Shown: piece after piece, positions 1 to 6,476 of the stretch
Numbering within the stretch: the stretch's first letter is position 1
How the letters are laid out: each line of letters opens with the position of its first letter
NCBI GenBank assembly: GCA_913009865.1
Contig: CAJVYK010000083.1
Coordinates: 1 to 8,952 of the forward strand
Length of the DNA: 8,952 nt
From: an uncultured bacterium
Lineage (GTDB): Bacteria; Planctomycetota; Phycisphaerae; Sedimentisphaerales; Anaerobacaceae
Reading direction: 5' to 3'
The notes under the pieces: model-generated
Told to the model about the DNA's origin: nothing
What the model saw: only the letters and a program-made list of their open reading frames with translations
The model's database searches: none
Translations under genes and position numbers: made by a program

Positions 1-45
1 GGTTTTGTGGGTTTGTGGAATGCCCAAAAAGGCAACATAAAATAA
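1..45 (+). other. Possible 3' end of an upstream gene (thiG?)
   Basis: Frame 1 is open from the window edge to a TAA at 43-45 and would encode only GFVGLWNAQKGNIK. ThiG proteins often end in a stretch like SSPLTGF, and thiG commonly precedes thiH, so this could be the tail of thiG. Fourteen residues cannot prove it. The remaining bases up to thiH (46-86) show nothing recognisable apart from ordinary AT-rich sequence. Confidence 0.15.
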
Positions 46-86
46 CTGCATCGCATTGAAACACTTAACGGGCCTATTAAAAATTG

Positions 87-1232
87 ATGATTGATATACG
101 GACTATACTGGCTGAGAAAGGTCTCGACGCAGGCGCACAGAATTGGCAAAAGCGGTTTGGGCAAGTCAGCAGTAATGACGTCGAGCGGGCTTTGTCTGAG
201 TCGGCGGGATATTACAGTCTAAAAAAGCTGCTGGCACTTATCTCGCCGGCGGCTGAAGATTACCTCGAAGAAATGGCACAGTCAGCACAGCAGCTTACCA
301 TTCAAAGGTTCGGAAGGACAATCAGACTTTACGCACCGCTGTATCTGTCCAGCTACTGCATAAACAGCTGTCGATATTGCGGCTTCAACAGGATAAACGA
401 ATGTGAACGAACAAGATTGACCGTTGAGCAGGCGGTTGGCGAAGCGGAATTGCTCGCCGATGAAGGTTTCACCGATATTCTGCTGGTCAGCAGTGAAGAT
501 AGAGAATTCATTAATACCGATTACCTTGCCGAACTTGCCGGTAAATTAAGAGAAAAATTCAGCTCCGTCTCGATAGAAATATATCAGGGAAGCGGCGCCG
601 AATATGCAAAACTTTTTGCGGCGGGCATTGAGGGCGTTACACTTTATCAGGAAACATACGACCGAAAGGCCTACCGCTATTACCATCCCGCAGGGCCGAA
701 ATCAGACTACGACGGCAGAATCCAGTGCCCGGACAGCATCGCCGCTGCAGGTATGAGAGAGGTTGGGCTGGGGGTACTGCTTGGCTTGACGGACTGGCGG
801 GTCGAGATATTGGCTCTTGCCGAGCATGCCCACTATTTGATGAAACGCTACTGGCAGTCCCACGTCTCATTTTCTTTTCCGAGATTGCGCCCGGCATCCG
901 ATGTGAACGGTTCGCAGTTCAGGTATCCGGTCGCTGATAAGAATCTTGCGCAGATGATAGTGGCACTGCGGTTGTGTTTTGCCGATGCAGGGCTGGTACT
1001 TTCGACCCGTGAACGAGCCGGCTTGCGAGACCATTTGATTAAGCTGGGCATTACCAGAATCAGCGCAGGCAGCAGGACCAGTCCGGGCGGATATTCGGGA
1101 CGGACAAATGCAGTCGAGCAATTCGAGATTGACGATAACCGCAGCCCTGCACAGGTGGCCTCTATGATAAAAAAGCAGGGCTTCGAGCCGGTATGGAAAG
1201 ACTGGGATGCCGCTTTTATTCGTGGTTCGTGA
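87..1232 (+). CDS. thiH: 2-iminoacetate synthase ThiH (radical SAM)
   Basis: ThiH cleaves L-tyrosine with S-adenosylmethionine and a [4Fe-4S] cluster, giving dehydroglycine (2-iminoacetate) and p-cresol. ThiG uses the dehydroglycine to build the thiazole ring of thiamine in the cytoplasm. The radical-SAM cluster motif CX3CX2C is present as CINSCRYC (Cys91, Cys95, Cys98). It is followed by a TIM-barrel region and by the family's C-terminal signatures SAGSRTSPGGY, QFEIDDNRSP and GFEPVWKDW at about residues 325-375. The 381 residues match the usual ThiH length. An in-frame TTG lies one codon upstream at 84, but ATG at 87 is preferred; neither has a clear Shine-Dalgarno sequence. ThiH rather than the oxygen-dependent ThiO points to anaerobic growth. 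Other thi genes would have to lie left of the window. The gene ends 23 bp from the convergent pgsA, with no terminator between them. Confidence 0.95.
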   Translation: MIDIRTILAEKGLDAGAQNWQKRFGQVSSNDVERALSESAGYYSLKKLLALISPAAEDYLEEMAQSAQQLTIQRFGRTIRLYAPLYLSSYCINSCRYCGFNRINECERTRLTVEQAVGEAELLADEGFTDILLVSSEDREFINTDYLAELAGKLREKFSSVSIEIYQGSGAEYAKLFAAGIEGVTLYQETYDRKAYRYYHPAGPKSDYDGRIQCPDSIAAAGMREVGLGVLLGLTDWRVEILALAEHAHYLMKRYWQSHVSFSFPRLRPASDVNGSQFRYPVADKNLAQMIVALRLCFADAGLVLSTRERAGLRDHLIKLGITRISAGSRTSPGGYSGRTNAVEQFEIDDNRSPAQVASMIKKQGFEPVWKDWDAAFIRGS

Positions 1233-1255
1233 ACTCTTGACCGCCAACTATCAGC

Positions 1256-1858
1256 TCAATCTACCTTTTTCCAGGAGCTTCGCTGAGTTGCCGCCAGGCC
1301 TGAGATAACAGTAACCACTAACATAAGTGCGAACACTGCGGTTGTGAACCAATAGCCCCAGGGGGCGGTCCGGACGTGAGCCATCTTTATGATGACCGTG
1401 CCGATGGCGAACGATTGAATAAACATTTTTATTTTGCCGGAGGCCGTGGCGGCAAAATTGATGCCCCTGGCTTCGGCAATGTGACGCAGTACGGTAACGT
1501 AAACTTCTCTAAAGATGAGAACGCCGGCCACCGACCAAAGGATTATTTTCAGGGCGGCTTCGGGCAGATTAAAAAGCTTCGGCTCGCCGATTATGGCGAA
1601 ACAAATAAAGGCGCCGCAGACCAGAACTTTGTCGGCCAGCGGGTCCATCATTCGGCCGAACTTGCTGGTAACATTGAACTTGCGGGCTATTTTGCCGTCA
1701 ATAATATCGGTAAGGCCGGCAATGACAAAAAGAACGAAGGCAATATCCAGAAAGAACGGCCCGTTTACAACATAGGGTGAGTAAAGAATCATAACCAGAA
1801 AAACGACGGTCAAAACGAGCCTGGTAAAAGTTAAAATGTTCGGGATGAGCTTTAGCAT
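1256..1858 (-). CDS. pgsA: CDP-diacylglycerol-glycerol-3-phosphate 3-phosphatidyltransferase
   Basis: This is an inner-membrane enzyme that joins CDP-diacylglycerol to glycerol 3-phosphate to make phosphatidylglycerol phosphate, the committed step to phosphatidylglycerol. The complete CDP-alcohol phosphotransferase motif D-x2-DG-x2-AR-x8-G-x3-D-x3-D is visible: Asp51, Asp54, Gly55, Ala58, Arg59, Gly68, Asp72, Asp76. Several hydrophobic segments surround it. I chose the ATG at 1858 because the protein then starts MLKLIPNILTFTRL, like other PgsA proteins, and has 200 residues, a usual family length. A longer frame uses TTG at 1894 and adds 12 residues; it would begin 2 bp after the rimO stop. 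Neither start has a convincing ribosome binding site. The gene follows rimO on the same strand, an arrangement also seen in other bacterial phyla, so cotranscription is likely. A related CDP-alcohol phosphatidyltransferase with another acceptor is possible but less likely. Confidence 0.9.
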   Translation of the reverse strand: MLKLIPNILTFTRLVLTVVFLVMILYSPYVVNGPFFLDIAFVLFVIAGLTDIIDGKIARKFNVTSKFGRMMDPLADKVLVCGAFICFAIIGEPKLFNLPEAALKIILWSVAGVLIFREVYVTVLRHIAEARGINFAATASGKIKMFIQSFAIGTVIIKMAHVRTAPWGYWFTTAVFALMLVVTVISGLAATQRSSWKKVD

Positions 1859-1896
1859 AATCAAAAGTTTACTTCTGTTTCGGATATAGTTCAATG

Positions 1897-3243
1897 CTAA
1901 ATTTGCTCGACAACCAAATCATAATCTTTTGTGTCGATGACTTTTGTATTTAAAAATACGCCTGGGCCGGCAGAGCAATTCTTTATGATGCAGACGCTGT
2001 CGATATCAGGCGCCTGGCCGTAAAAGCGTCCCTGACCAGTGCCTTGTGCTTCGACAGAATCAACCAGGCAGGTAAGTTCAGCGCCGATTCTGGTTTTGTT
2101 TTTGGCAAAAGCGATTTTCTGCTGGGTAAGCATCAGCTCTTCGAGACGCTGCCGCTTTATCCGGTCGGGTACCTGGCCGGGCATCTCGGCTGCGGCGGTG
2201 CCGGATTCGGGATGGTACTCGAAGCAGCCCAGGCAATCGAATTCAGCCCATTTGATAAAGTCCAGCAGTTCGTTGAATTGCCGGTCGGTCTCGCCGGGGA
2301 AGCCGACTATTACGGTGGTTCGCAGCACAACATCACCGACAGCAGAACGCAGCTTTTCAATCAGTCGGCGGATGCGCTCTCCGGTATCGGGCCGGCGCAT
2401 ATCCTTTAAGATTTTATCGTTTATATGCTGGATTGGGATATCCAGATAGTGGACGATTTTTTCACTTTCAGCAATGGTTTCGATTAGCGCATCTGTAATT
2501 CCTGCAGGGTACAGATACATCAGCCGAATCCACTTCAGGCCGGCAATTTTTTCAAGCTCGCCTGCTAACGAAGCCAGGCCGTTTTTCATTTTCAAATCGC
2601 AGCCGTAGTTGGCGGTGTCCTGTGCGATTATGTTTAATTCGACTATACCTGCGGAAACCAGTTCAGCGGCTTCATCGAGAATAAGTTTTCGTGGTTTGCT
2701 GCGAAATCGGCCTCTAATCGCCGGCACTGTGCAAAAAGAGCAGCGGTGATTGCAGCCCTCGCTGATTCGCAGGTACGCCCAATGACGCGAGGTGATAAGC
2801 AGTCTGGCTCTGTCATCACTGATTGTATGCGGTGACTTGTCCAGGAAAGCTGTGCTTTTATTGGCCGAAAGAGTTTTTTTGATTATCCGCCCTATTCTAT
2901 CCCGCTGGTCAAGGCCGACAATGGCATCAATGCCGTCGGCCTGCTTGAATAGCTGTCGGCCAAGTCGTTCACTGAGACAGCCCGCAACAATCACCTTTTT
3001 TACGGCGCCATTCAGTTTACAGTCCACAGCGTGTTTTATTACTTCGAGAGCCTCGTCCCTGGCAGGGGCAATAAAGCCGCAGGTATTGATGACAACGACA
3101 TCGGCATTGTCGGGCTCAGCGGTTATTACCAAACCCGCTTCAGCGATTTTGGCTAACATCTTTTCGCTGTCAACTATATTTTTCGCGCAACCCAGCGCTA
3201 TAAAGCCGACGGTTACAGTTTCCTGATTTCCTTCGTTTGCCAT
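1897..3243 (-). CDS. rimO: Ribosomal protein S12 methylthiotransferase RimO
   Basis: RimO adds a methylthio group to the beta-carbon of a conserved aspartate in ribosomal protein S12, using S-adenosylmethionine and two [4Fe-4S] clusters. The N-terminal UPF0004 domain (about residues 10-125) carries the three auxiliary-cluster cysteines Cys19, Cys55 and Cys89. The radical-SAM motif is CNHRCSFC (Cys164, Cys168, Cys171). The C-terminal part, from about residue 385, is a TRAM domain. GCAKNIVDSEKML and DIPIQHINDKILKDMRR identify RimO rather than its tRNA-modifying relative MiaB, as does a C-terminal stretch resembling the RimO xAPDIDSxxxI region. The 448 residues are normal for the family. The ATG at 3243 is the natural start, although no Shine-Dalgarno sequence is visible before it. 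It is upstream of, and nearly abuts, pgsA. Confidence 0.94.
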   Translation of the reverse strand: MANEGNQETVTVGFIALGCAKNIVDSEKMLAKIAEAGLVITAEPDNADVVVINTCGFIAPARDEALEVIKHAVDCKLNGAVKKVIVAGCLSERLGRQLFKQADGIDAIVGLDQRDRIGRIIKKTLSANKSTAFLDKSPHTISDDRARLLITSRHWAYLRISEGCNHRCSFCTVPAIRGRFRSKPRKLILDEAAELVSAGIVELNIIAQDTANYGCDLKMKNGLASLAGELEKIAGLKWIRLMYLYPAGITDALIETIAESEKIVHYLDIPIQHINDKILKDMRRPDTGERIRRLIEKLRSAVGDVVLRTTVIVGFPGETDRQFNELLDFIKWAEFDCLGCFEYHPESGTAAAEMPGQVPDRIKRQRLEELMLTQQKIAFAKNKTRIGAELTCLVDSVEAQGTGQGRFYGQAPDIDSVCIIKNCSAGPGVFLNTKVIDTKDYDLVVEQI

Positions 3244-3308
3244 AACACTGTAAAAAATAGCAGAAAGACGCTGTATGGTCTAACTAATTTGAGAAAAACA
3301 ATTGGTTC

Positions 3309-3337
3309 TTGAGTTCGAGTGCGACCGCAGATATAAT
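3309..3337 (+). promoter_or_regulatory. Sigma70-like promoter for the lipoprotein gene
   Basis: TTGAGT at 3309-3314 and a perfect TATAAT at 3332-3337 are separated by exactly 17 bp, which is the ideal spacing. The -35 element matches TTGACA at four of six bases. Transcription would start near 3344-3346 and read through the 51-bp repeat into the lipoprotein gene at 3466, leaving a leader of roughly 120 nt. This comes from sequence only. Promoters in AT-rich gaps arise by chance, but this one sits correctly between two divergent genes. Confidence 0.4.
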
Positions 3338-3391
3338 CGGATGAAACTTGTCCTCGTGAAAACGGGGATTCGGAAAAGACAAAAAAGGACC

Positions 3392-3442
3392 TGCCACAGA
3401 GGGCACAGAGAACACAGAGAAAAATCAAAAACACCTGTGGCA
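3392..3442. repeat. 51-bp repeat with 8-bp terminal inverted repeats
   Basis: The element starts TGCCACAG (3392-3399) and ends CTGTGGCA (3435-3442), a perfect 8-bp terminal inverted repeat. Inside are three tandem 9-bp units, CACAGAGGG, CACAGAGAA and CACAGAGAA. The reverse strand encodes the Cys/Leu-rich run FLCVLCALCG, a common spurious translation of this repeat family. Its right edge plus flank (3437-3453) reappears exactly, inverted, at 8572-8588, so part of it is a dispersed repeat in this genome. It lies in the putative leader of the lipoprotein transcript. Confidence 0.75.
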
Positions 3443-3465
3443 TAAATTAAAAACTGAAGACAAAA

Positions 3466-4155
3466 ATGAATACCGTTAAATCATCATTGTTTTTGGCCTG
3501 TGGGGCTGCCTGTCTGTTAGCAGGCTGTGCCGGGCAGCAGCAATTTCAGACGGTCGTCCGTGAGGACTCCATAGGAAAGCAAATCTGTGTGGTAAATTTA
3601 GAGAAGCGGCAGGTAATGCAAATAGCTGAAGAAGTTCTCAGTGAAATGTATTTTACTATCGCCAAGGCCGATGTAGAGTCCGGAATTATAAGAACCAGGC
3701 CGCTGCCGGGGGCTCAGATTTTCGAATTCTGGCGCAGCGATAGCATCGGAGCTTTCAACCGTGCCGAGGCAAATCTGCACAGTATTCGAAGAATTGTAGA
3801 ATTAGATATAAGCCGAAAAATAGCGGACAGCGGACAGCGGACAGCGGATAGTAAAAAACTAAACGATATACGCTCTACGCTAAACGCTAATAATACGCTA
3901 TACGCTATACGCTGCAATGTGAAAACGCAGAGATTGAACCTGCCCGAGCGCGAAGTTGCCAGCAGTTCACAGGCATACAGGATGTTTTCAGCAAGCAGCC
4001 CATCAATGCAGAAGTTCGAACTTAACCCTGAGCAGAAAAAAGGTATGGCCTGGGTCGATTTGGGACAGGACGGCCGGCTGGAAACCGAAATCTTAAAGCG
4101 GATAGAAAAAAGAGTGAAGAGTGAAGTGAGATACGAAATGCAAAATACGAGGTAA
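3466..4155 (+). CDS. Lipoprotein of unknown function carrying an in-frame repeat
   Basis: I do not recognise the family. The N-terminus MNTVKSSLFLACGAACLLAGC is a lipoprotein signal peptide with lipobox LAGC, so Cys21 should be lipidated and the mature protein anchored in a membrane. Residues 48-118 look like a folded alpha/beta domain: a helix around QVMQIAEEVLSEMYF, then strands around SGIIRTRPL and RRIVELDI. Residues 119-150 are encoded by a tandem repeat block (3822-3913), after which the strand-like IRCNVKTQRLNL follows. The insert therefore sits where a beta-hairpin loop would be expected. The last dozen or so codons (KRVKSEVRYEMQNTR) come largely from another repeat, 4112-4151, and the stop lies just beyond it. 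The start ATG at 3466 has no strong Shine-Dalgarno sequence. A candidate promoter lies 130 bp upstream. Export is well supported; function is unknown. Confidence 0.8.
   Translation: MNTVKSSLFLACGAACLLAGCAGQQQFQTVVREDSIGKQICVVNLEKRQVMQIAEEVLSEMYFTIAKADVESGIIRTRPLPGAQIFEFWRSDSIGAFNRAEANLHSIRRIVELDISRKIADSGQRTADSKKLNDIRSTLNANNTLYAIRCNVKTQRLNLPEREVASSSQAYRMFSASSPSMQKFELNPEQKKGMAWVDLGQDGRLETEILKRIEKRVKSEVRYEMQNTR
3822..3913. repeat. Tandem-repeat block inside the lipoprotein gene
   Basis: Four consecutive 7-bp units (AGCGGAC three times, then AGCGGAT) run from 3822 to 3849. After a short A-rich link come about six variations on TACGCTA/TACGCTC, ending in a run of TACGCTATACGCTATACGCT at about 3894-3913. 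The low complexity and base composition differ sharply from the surrounding gene. The frame stays open through the block, encoding residues 119-150 (IADSGQRTADSKKLNDIRS and onward). Confidence 0.8.
4112..4151. repeat. GAGTGAA tandem repeat plus first copy of a 17-bp direct repeat
   Basis: Two GAGTGAA units (4112-4125) run into GTGAGATAC and then GAAATGCAAAATACGAG at 4135-4151. The last 17 bases recur exactly at 4321-4337. The block forms the last codons of the lipoprotein gene, whose TAA stop is at 4153-4155. Confidence 0.7.
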
Positions 4156-4160
4156 AACCC

Positions 4161-4292
4161 TAAATCCTAATTTCTAAACACTAAACAATTTCAAAACTCA
4201 AAATTCAAATGTTCAAAACAGTACTGTTTTGGATTTAGAAATTTCGGTCATTGGAATTTGTTTAGGATTTAGAGCTTGGTGCTTAGGATTTA
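4161..4292. repeat. 132-bp imperfect palindrome, MITE-like
   Basis: The ends are perfect 10-bp inverted repeats, TAAATCCTAA at 4161-4170 and TTAGGATTTA at 4283-4292. The centre is a perfect 18-bp palindrome, CAAAACAGTACTGTTTTG, at 4214-4231. The arms between are AT-rich and only roughly complementary (CTAAACA against TGTTTAG and similar short matches). It has no coding capacity. The form suggests a small non-autonomous element or a dispersed palindromic repeat. Transcribed, it would fold into a long hairpin between the lipoprotein gene and galE. The rest of the 198-bp gap holds only the direct-repeat copy and a short unremarkable segment. Confidence 0.75.
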
Positions 4293-4320
4293 CTCAACTT
4301 GACTGAGACCAGGCAGAGAA

Positions 4321-4337
4321 GAAATGCAAAATACGAG
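4321..4337. repeat. Second copy of the 17-bp direct repeat
   Basis: GAAATGCAAAATACGAG is identical to 4135-4151. The two copies bracket 169 bp containing the long palindrome. This copy supplies an ATG at 4324 in frame with galE and most of a ten-residue N-terminal extension. Confidence 0.8.
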
Positions 4338-4353
4338 CCACAAGATACGAGAA

Positions 4354-5364
4354 ATGAGAGTATTAGTTGCAGGCGGAGCAGGTTATATCGGCAGTAATAT
4401 GGTTGCAATGTTGGCAGCTGAGGGTTCTGAGCCGGTGGTTTTTGACAATCTCAGCACAGGCCACAAATCAGCGGTTCAACAGGCCCTGCACCAGAGCGGT
4501 ACAGGGCAGGCCGAATTCGTCCAGGGCGATTTGGCTGATTACGAATTACTCGTAAAGACACTCAAAAAATACAAAATCGATAGCGTAATGCACTTTGCCG
4601 CCCTCATCGAAGTCGGCGAATCGGTACAAATGCCGCTTAAATACTACCGCAATAATCTTTCCAATACGCAAGTCCTGCTCTCGGCAATGGAAGCTGTCGG
4701 CGTGGAGAAGTTTGTTTTCAGCAGTACCGCAGCAGTATATGGTATGCCAAAACAAGTGCCGATTACAGAGGATTGTCCGAAAGAGCCGATTAACCCGTAC
4801 GGCCAAACCAAATGGGCGGCTGAAAGAATGTGTCATTATCAAAGCAGGGCAGGCAAACTGCGGTATGCGGCGCTTAGATATTTCAATGCCTGCGGCGCGG
4901 CAGTAAACTCTCAACTCGGCGAGGACCATCGGCCCGAATCGCATCTGATTCCGCTGATTATCCAGGCGGCAATGGGAAAACGCCGTGAAATCAAAATCTA
5001 CGGTACAGATTATCCCACGCCGGACGGAACCTGCATTCGTGATTATATTCATATCGAGGATTTGTGCAGGGCACATCTTTTGGCGTTGAACAAGTTGGAT
5101 ACAAGCTGCGAGTTGGTCTATAACCTGGGCAACGGCAGGGGCTATTCGGTCAAAGAAGTAATTGAAACGGTTAAACAGGTCAGTGGTAAGGATTTTAAGG
5201 TTGTGGCCGCAGACCGTCGGCCGGGCGATGCGCCGGTATTGACATCCGATGCTGCAAAAGCGAAGAAAGAACTCGGCTGGAAAACCGAATTCACCGAATT
5301 GGGACAAATAGTTTCCTCCGCCTGGCGGTGGCATAACGAGCACCCCGACGGCTATCCGGATTGA
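4354..5364 (+). CDS. galE: UDP-glucose 4-epimerase GalE
   Basis: GalE interconverts UDP-glucose and UDP-galactose with tightly bound NAD, linking galactose use and cell-surface sugar synthesis to central metabolism. It is an extended short-chain dehydrogenase. The NAD-binding motif GGAGYIG is at residues 7-13. FSSTAAVYG carries the catalytic Ser/Thr at 124-125, and YGQTK gives catalytic Tyr149 and Lys153, with the tyrosine and lysine at the same numbers as in E. coli GalE. The NACGAA region and the C-terminal substrate-binding part are also present. I chose ATG 4354 (MRVLVAGGAGYIG, 336 residues) because that is where family members start. An in-frame ATG at 4324, with a weak AGAG before it, would add MQNTSHKIRE, which is repeat-derived. 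The ROK kinase follows after a short gap, probably in the same operon. Confidence 0.95.
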   Translation: MRVLVAGGAGYIGSNMVAMLAAEGSEPVVFDNLSTGHKSAVQQALHQSGTGQAEFVQGDLADYELLVKTLKKYKIDSVMHFAALIEVGESVQMPLKYYRNNLSNTQVLLSAMEAVGVEKFVFSSTAAVYGMPKQVPITEDCPKEPINPYGQTKWAAERMCHYQSRAGKLRYAALRYFNACGAAVNSQLGEDHRPESHLIPLIIQAAMGKRREIKIYGTDYPTPDGTCIRDYIHIEDLCRAHLLALNKLDTSCELVYNLGNGRGYSVKEVIETVKQVSGKDFKVVAADRRPGDAPVLTSDAAKAKKELGWKTEFTELGQIVSSAWRWHNEHPDGYPD

Positions 5365-5405
5365 AACTGGTAATTCAATAATCGAGCATAATGGGATTGA
5401 AAACA

Positions 5406-6371
5406 ATGAGTGAAATCTTTGTAGGTATTGACCTGGGCGGAACAAATATCAAAATCGGCTGCTTCGATTCTGATATGAAGCTTATCTCTAAAACATCCGT
5501 GGCTACCAAAGCGGATATGGGGGCGGAGGTTGTCGTTGACAGAATGGCCCAGGCGGTCGAAAAACTTCTCGCTGATGCTTCTGTTTGCCTGCGGGACGTT
5601 CGTATGGCGGGTATTGGAACTCCGGGGCCGGCTAAATACAAAGAAGGTATTATAATAGACGCCGCCAACCTGCCGAAATTTAAGAACGTTCCCATACGCC
5701 GGATGCTGAGCGAACAGCTCGGCAAACCCGTTGTTTTTGAAAACGACGCCAATACCGCCTGCTGGGGTGAATATACTGTCGGGGCCGGTAAAGGTGTTGA
5801 AGATATGGTCTTTTTCACGCTCGGCACAGGAATAGGTGGCGGAATTGTCAGCAATGGCGAGCTGCTGCACGGCTCTGATGATAATGCCGCCGAGCTGGGC
5901 CATACGATAATATACCCGGACGGACGGCTGTGCGGCTGCGGTCAAAAAGGATGTGTCGAAGCTTATGCCTCAGCGAGTTCAACCGCTGCGAGGGCTACCG
6001 AAGCCGTCCGGTCAGGTACAGCGTCAAGTTTGAAAAAACTGCTCGATGAAGATGGCCAAATAAGCTGTAAGGATGTTTACGAACATCTGGCGGCCGGAGA
6101 TGAGCTGGCCAGGCAGATAACCGATGGGACGGCTAAAGCACTTGCAATCATTTGCGTCAATATGCTGCATATCACAGAGCCGAAGCGGATAGTTTTTTCC
6201 GGCGGAATGATTGCGTCCGGCGAGCTGCTGTTGAGCCGAATAAAGGATTACTTCAATGAATATATCTGGTCCCTGAAGACCGAGACGGTTGAGATATGCT
6301 TCGCGACGCTTGGTGAAGATTCCGGCATCATCGGGGCGGCGGCGCTGGCTCTTCACGCCCACCGGACTTGA
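5406..6371 (+). CDS. ROK-family glucokinase
   Basis: This probably phosphorylates glucose to glucose 6-phosphate with ATP in the cytoplasm. The phosphate-binding motif DLGGT (residues 9-13), catalytic Asp114 in FENDAN, the second ATP motif TLGTGIGGG (138-146) and the ROK zinc site are all present. The zinc ligands are His166, in ELGH, and Cys176, Cys178 and Cys183, in CGCGQKGC. The length of 321 residues fits bacterial ROK glucokinases. I prefer ATG 5406 (MSEIFVGIDLGGT), which has GGGA nine bases upstream; ATG 5391 would add MGLKT. The glucose assignment is inferred from overall resemblance and the galE neighbour; another hexose, or N-acetylmannosamine, cannot be excluded. The protein has no N-terminal helix-turn-helix, so it is a kinase and not a ROK repressor. 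Confidence 0.9.
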   Translation: MSEIFVGIDLGGTNIKIGCFDSDMKLISKTSVATKADMGAEVVVDRMAQAVEKLLADASVCLRDVRMAGIGTPGPAKYKEGIIIDAANLPKFKNVPIRRMLSEQLGKPVVFENDANTACWGEYTVGAGKGVEDMVFFTLGTGIGGGIVSNGELLHGSDDNAAELGHTIIYPDGRLCGCGQKGCVEAYASASSTAARATEAVRSGTASSLKKLLDEDGQISCKDVYEHLAAGDELARQITDGTAKALAIICVNMLHITEPKRIVFSGGMIASGELLLSRIKDYFNEYIWSLKTETVEICFATLGEDSGIIGAAALALHAHRT

Positions 6372-6464
6372 CGGTTTTACAGAATTCGGGTAGTCTGTAT
6401 CGTTCTTACAGCAGCAGTTCCCGATAGACGGGATTGTTTGGAAAATTTTGGTTAATCACAAATC

Positions 6465-6470
6465 AAGGAG
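6465..6470 (+). promoter_or_regulatory. Shine-Dalgarno site of the DUF1080 gene
   Basis: AAGGAG ends six bases before the ATG at 6477. It is the clearest ribosome binding site in the window and fixes the start of the DUF1080 lipoprotein. Most other genes here lack one. Confidence 0.75.
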
Positions 6471-6476
6471 ACAATT

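Noticed and set aside
3213..3443. 76-codon minus-strand frame upstream of rimO with a Cys/Leu-rich N-terminus
   Set aside because: The N-terminus FLCVLCALCG is the translation of the CACAGAG tandem repeat, a familiar artefact, and the 3' end overlaps the rimO start. No ribosome binding site is seen and I recognise no homology.
3822..3849. CRISPR-like array
   Set aside because: The units are 7 bp in direct tandem with no spacers, so this is a simple tandem repeat. No cas gene is present.
4546..5445. 299-codon minus-strand frame opposite galE
   Set aside because: It is antisense to a complete galE with all catalytic residues. Its composition (many Cys, Arg, His, Phe) is that of a shadow frame.
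6419..6433. Hairpin TCCCG-ATAGA-CGGGA after the glucokinase gene as a terminator
   Set aside because: The stem is only 5 bp and is followed by TTGTTTGG rather than a T run. It is too weak to call, and the gene order is compatible with read-through.
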